In this document: in pieces, positions 5,027 through 5,886 of the stretch | Layout of the letters: each line of letters opens with the position of its first letter | Numbering within the stretch: the first letter of the stretch is position 1 | DNA from: Vulcanimicrobiota bacterium | Lineage (GTDB): Bacteria > Vulcanimicrobiota > Vulcanimicrobiia > Vulcanimicrobiales > Vulcanimicrobiaceae | NCBI GenBank assembly: GCA_030040695.1 | Contig: JASHTE010000275.1 | Location: forward strand, 1 to 5,886 | DNA length: 5,886 bases | Reading direction: 5' to 3' | Position numbers and translations under genes: made by a program | The notes under the pieces: generated by a model | The model's database searches: none | Seen by the model: only the letters and a program-made list of their open reading frames with translations | What the model was told of the DNA's origin: nothing

Positions 5027-5886
5027 CTACTCAGACCTAAACTCTAGATCCGAGGTGTCGCCCATCGGAATCTCGGGCTTGCCCTCGAGTTGTGTCATCA
5101 CGAACTCGGAGAAAAGCGCGTTGGGCCAACCGAAATCTTGCCGCGTGAATCTCGCCGGATCGTCGACGTCGAAGGATTCGTGCAGCAGGTGATCGCCGGG
5201 GTCGCTCGCGAGCAGCTCGTTCAGGACGTCCTCCTTCTCGGCCTGCGTCGTCGCGGTGAGCCCCTGCATGACGAGCGCAAGCGGCCAGACCCAATCGTCG
5301 GGAGTGTGGAAGCTTCCGATGCCCCGCGCATACGTTCCCTGATAGAACGACGGATTGTCTTGCGAGAGCAGAAACCGACGCGTATCGAGGTAGTACTGGT
5401 CATCCGGCGTCGCGTAGCCGAGATACGGCGCGGAGAGCAGGCTCGGAATGTTAGCGTCGTCGGTGAGAATGGCGTGGCCCAGACCGTCGACTTCGTATGC
5501 ATACATGTAGCCGTACTTCGGCACGTAGACGAGGCCGTACGTCTGAATGCCGCGTTGGACCTCGGCGCGGAGCGCAAGCGCCTCGTTTGCTTTGATCAGG
5601 TTATGGTAGACGCTGCGCTCGATCTCCGCCATGTCGCCGAGCGCAACCACGGCGAACATCTCCGAGGGAATCAGGTAGTTATAGAAGCAGGCGTCGTCGG
5701 AGGGCCGGAATCCCGTCCAAATCATCCCGGTGTAGGCGACGGGGCGCCCCGTACCGTCGAAGAGCTCTTTGTGCGTATAGCGTGAATCGCGCGCGTGGTT
5801 TTGCTCGCGCTCCATCGTGACGAGCACGGCGTCGAGTGCCTTCGCGAAGTCCTCGTTGAAAACCGAAGCGTCGCCCGTCGTCTTCC
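5027..5886 (-). CDS. Glycoside hydrolase family 125 (exo-alpha-mannosidase), 5' end beyond window
   Basis: The C-terminal 285 residues of a GH125 (DUF1237) enzyme; the family is roughly 430-480 residues, so 150 or more N-terminal residues lie beyond the right edge. The frame is open to the edge (TGDASVFNEDFAKALDAV), so the GTG at 5827 is internal, not the start. Motifs in visible numbering: GFRPSDDA 58-65, YEVDGLG 130-136, DDANIPSLLSAPYLGY 142-157, GIGSFHT 188-194, WPLALVMQGLTA 200-211, HESFD 235-239 and FTRQDFGWPNALF 246-258. Characterised members are metal-independent, inverting exo-alpha-1,6-mannosidases; the HESFD glutamate and an aspartate of the DDANIP segment are the likely catalytic acids, by recollection rather than alignment. 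Whether it is secreted cannot be judged without the N-terminus. It ends at TAG 5027, 76 nt before purA, and no transporter or other glycan gene is visible beside it. Confidence 0.93.
   Translation of the reverse strand, partial: KTTGDASVFNEDFAKALDAVLVTMEREQNHARDSRYTHKELFDGTGRPVAYTGMIWTGFRPSDDACFYNYLIPSEMFAVVALGDMAEIERSVYHNLIKANEALALRAEVQRGIQTYGLVYVPKYGYMYAYEVDGLGHAILTDDANIPSLLSAPYLGYATPDDQYYLDTRRFLLSQDNPSFYQGTYARGIGSFHTPDDWVWPLALVMQGLTATTQAEKEDVLNELLASDPGDHLLHESFDVDDPARFTRQDFGWPNALFSEFVMTQLEGKPEIPMGDTSDLEFRSE

Noticed and set aside
5090..5785. Plus-strand open frame (231 codons) opposite the GH125 gene
   Set aside because: Antisense to well-conserved GH125 motifs; composition typical of a reverse-strand shadow.
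1..5886. CRISPR arrays, tRNA/rRNA genes, insertion sequences, defence or toxin-antitoxin genes
   Set aside because: No spaced direct repeats, cloverleaf-like segments, transposase motifs or defence-associated domains were seen.

Overview
The window is GC-rich, densely packed bacterial chromosomal DNA with almost all genes on the minus strand. The gene set, a seven-bladed Vgb-like propeller lipoprotein, a Bacillus-type CheY, a short FliO-like protein and a GTCATCCTGAG-type intergenic repeat would suit an environmental, flagellated, deep-branching lineage such as Candidatus Eremiobacterota (WPS-2). That placement is inference from general resemblance and was not tested.

Layout from right to left, the direction of minus-strand transcription. 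A glycoside hydrolase family 125 (exo-alpha-mannosidase) gene enters from the right edge and stops at 5027. A 76-nt gap holds a palindromic repeat and the purA ribosome binding site. Then come purA (adenylosuccinate synthetase, a compact 371-residue form), a very short coiled-coil protein resembling the N-terminus of FliJ, trpE (chorismate-binding subunit), trpG (glutamine amidotransferase) and a small FliO-like membrane protein. The last four reading frames are chained by GTGA, ATGA and TGATG overlaps, so they are almost certainly co-transcribed and translationally coupled. TrpE and TrpG together make anthranilate from chorismate and glutamine. PurA commits IMP to AMP synthesis, so this is a housekeeping biosynthetic operon.

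The FliO-like gene meets, tail to tail with a 20-bp overlap, the only plus-strand gene. That gene is a lipoprotein with a seven-bladed streptogramin-lyase-type beta-propeller (444-1490). Its leader can form mutually exclusive hairpins, and a strong Shine-Dalgarno sequence points to TTG 444 as its start. To its left, divergently transcribed and running off the left edge, is cheY, the chemotaxis response regulator.

The main points of interest are the apparent flagellar-export genes (FliJ-like and FliO-like) bracketing trpEG in one coupled transcript near cheY, the alternative-pairing leader of the propeller gene, the compact PurA, and a propeller that lacks the histidines needed for Vgb lyase chemistry. 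I found no clear new defence system, mobile element, CRISPR array, tRNA or rRNA.
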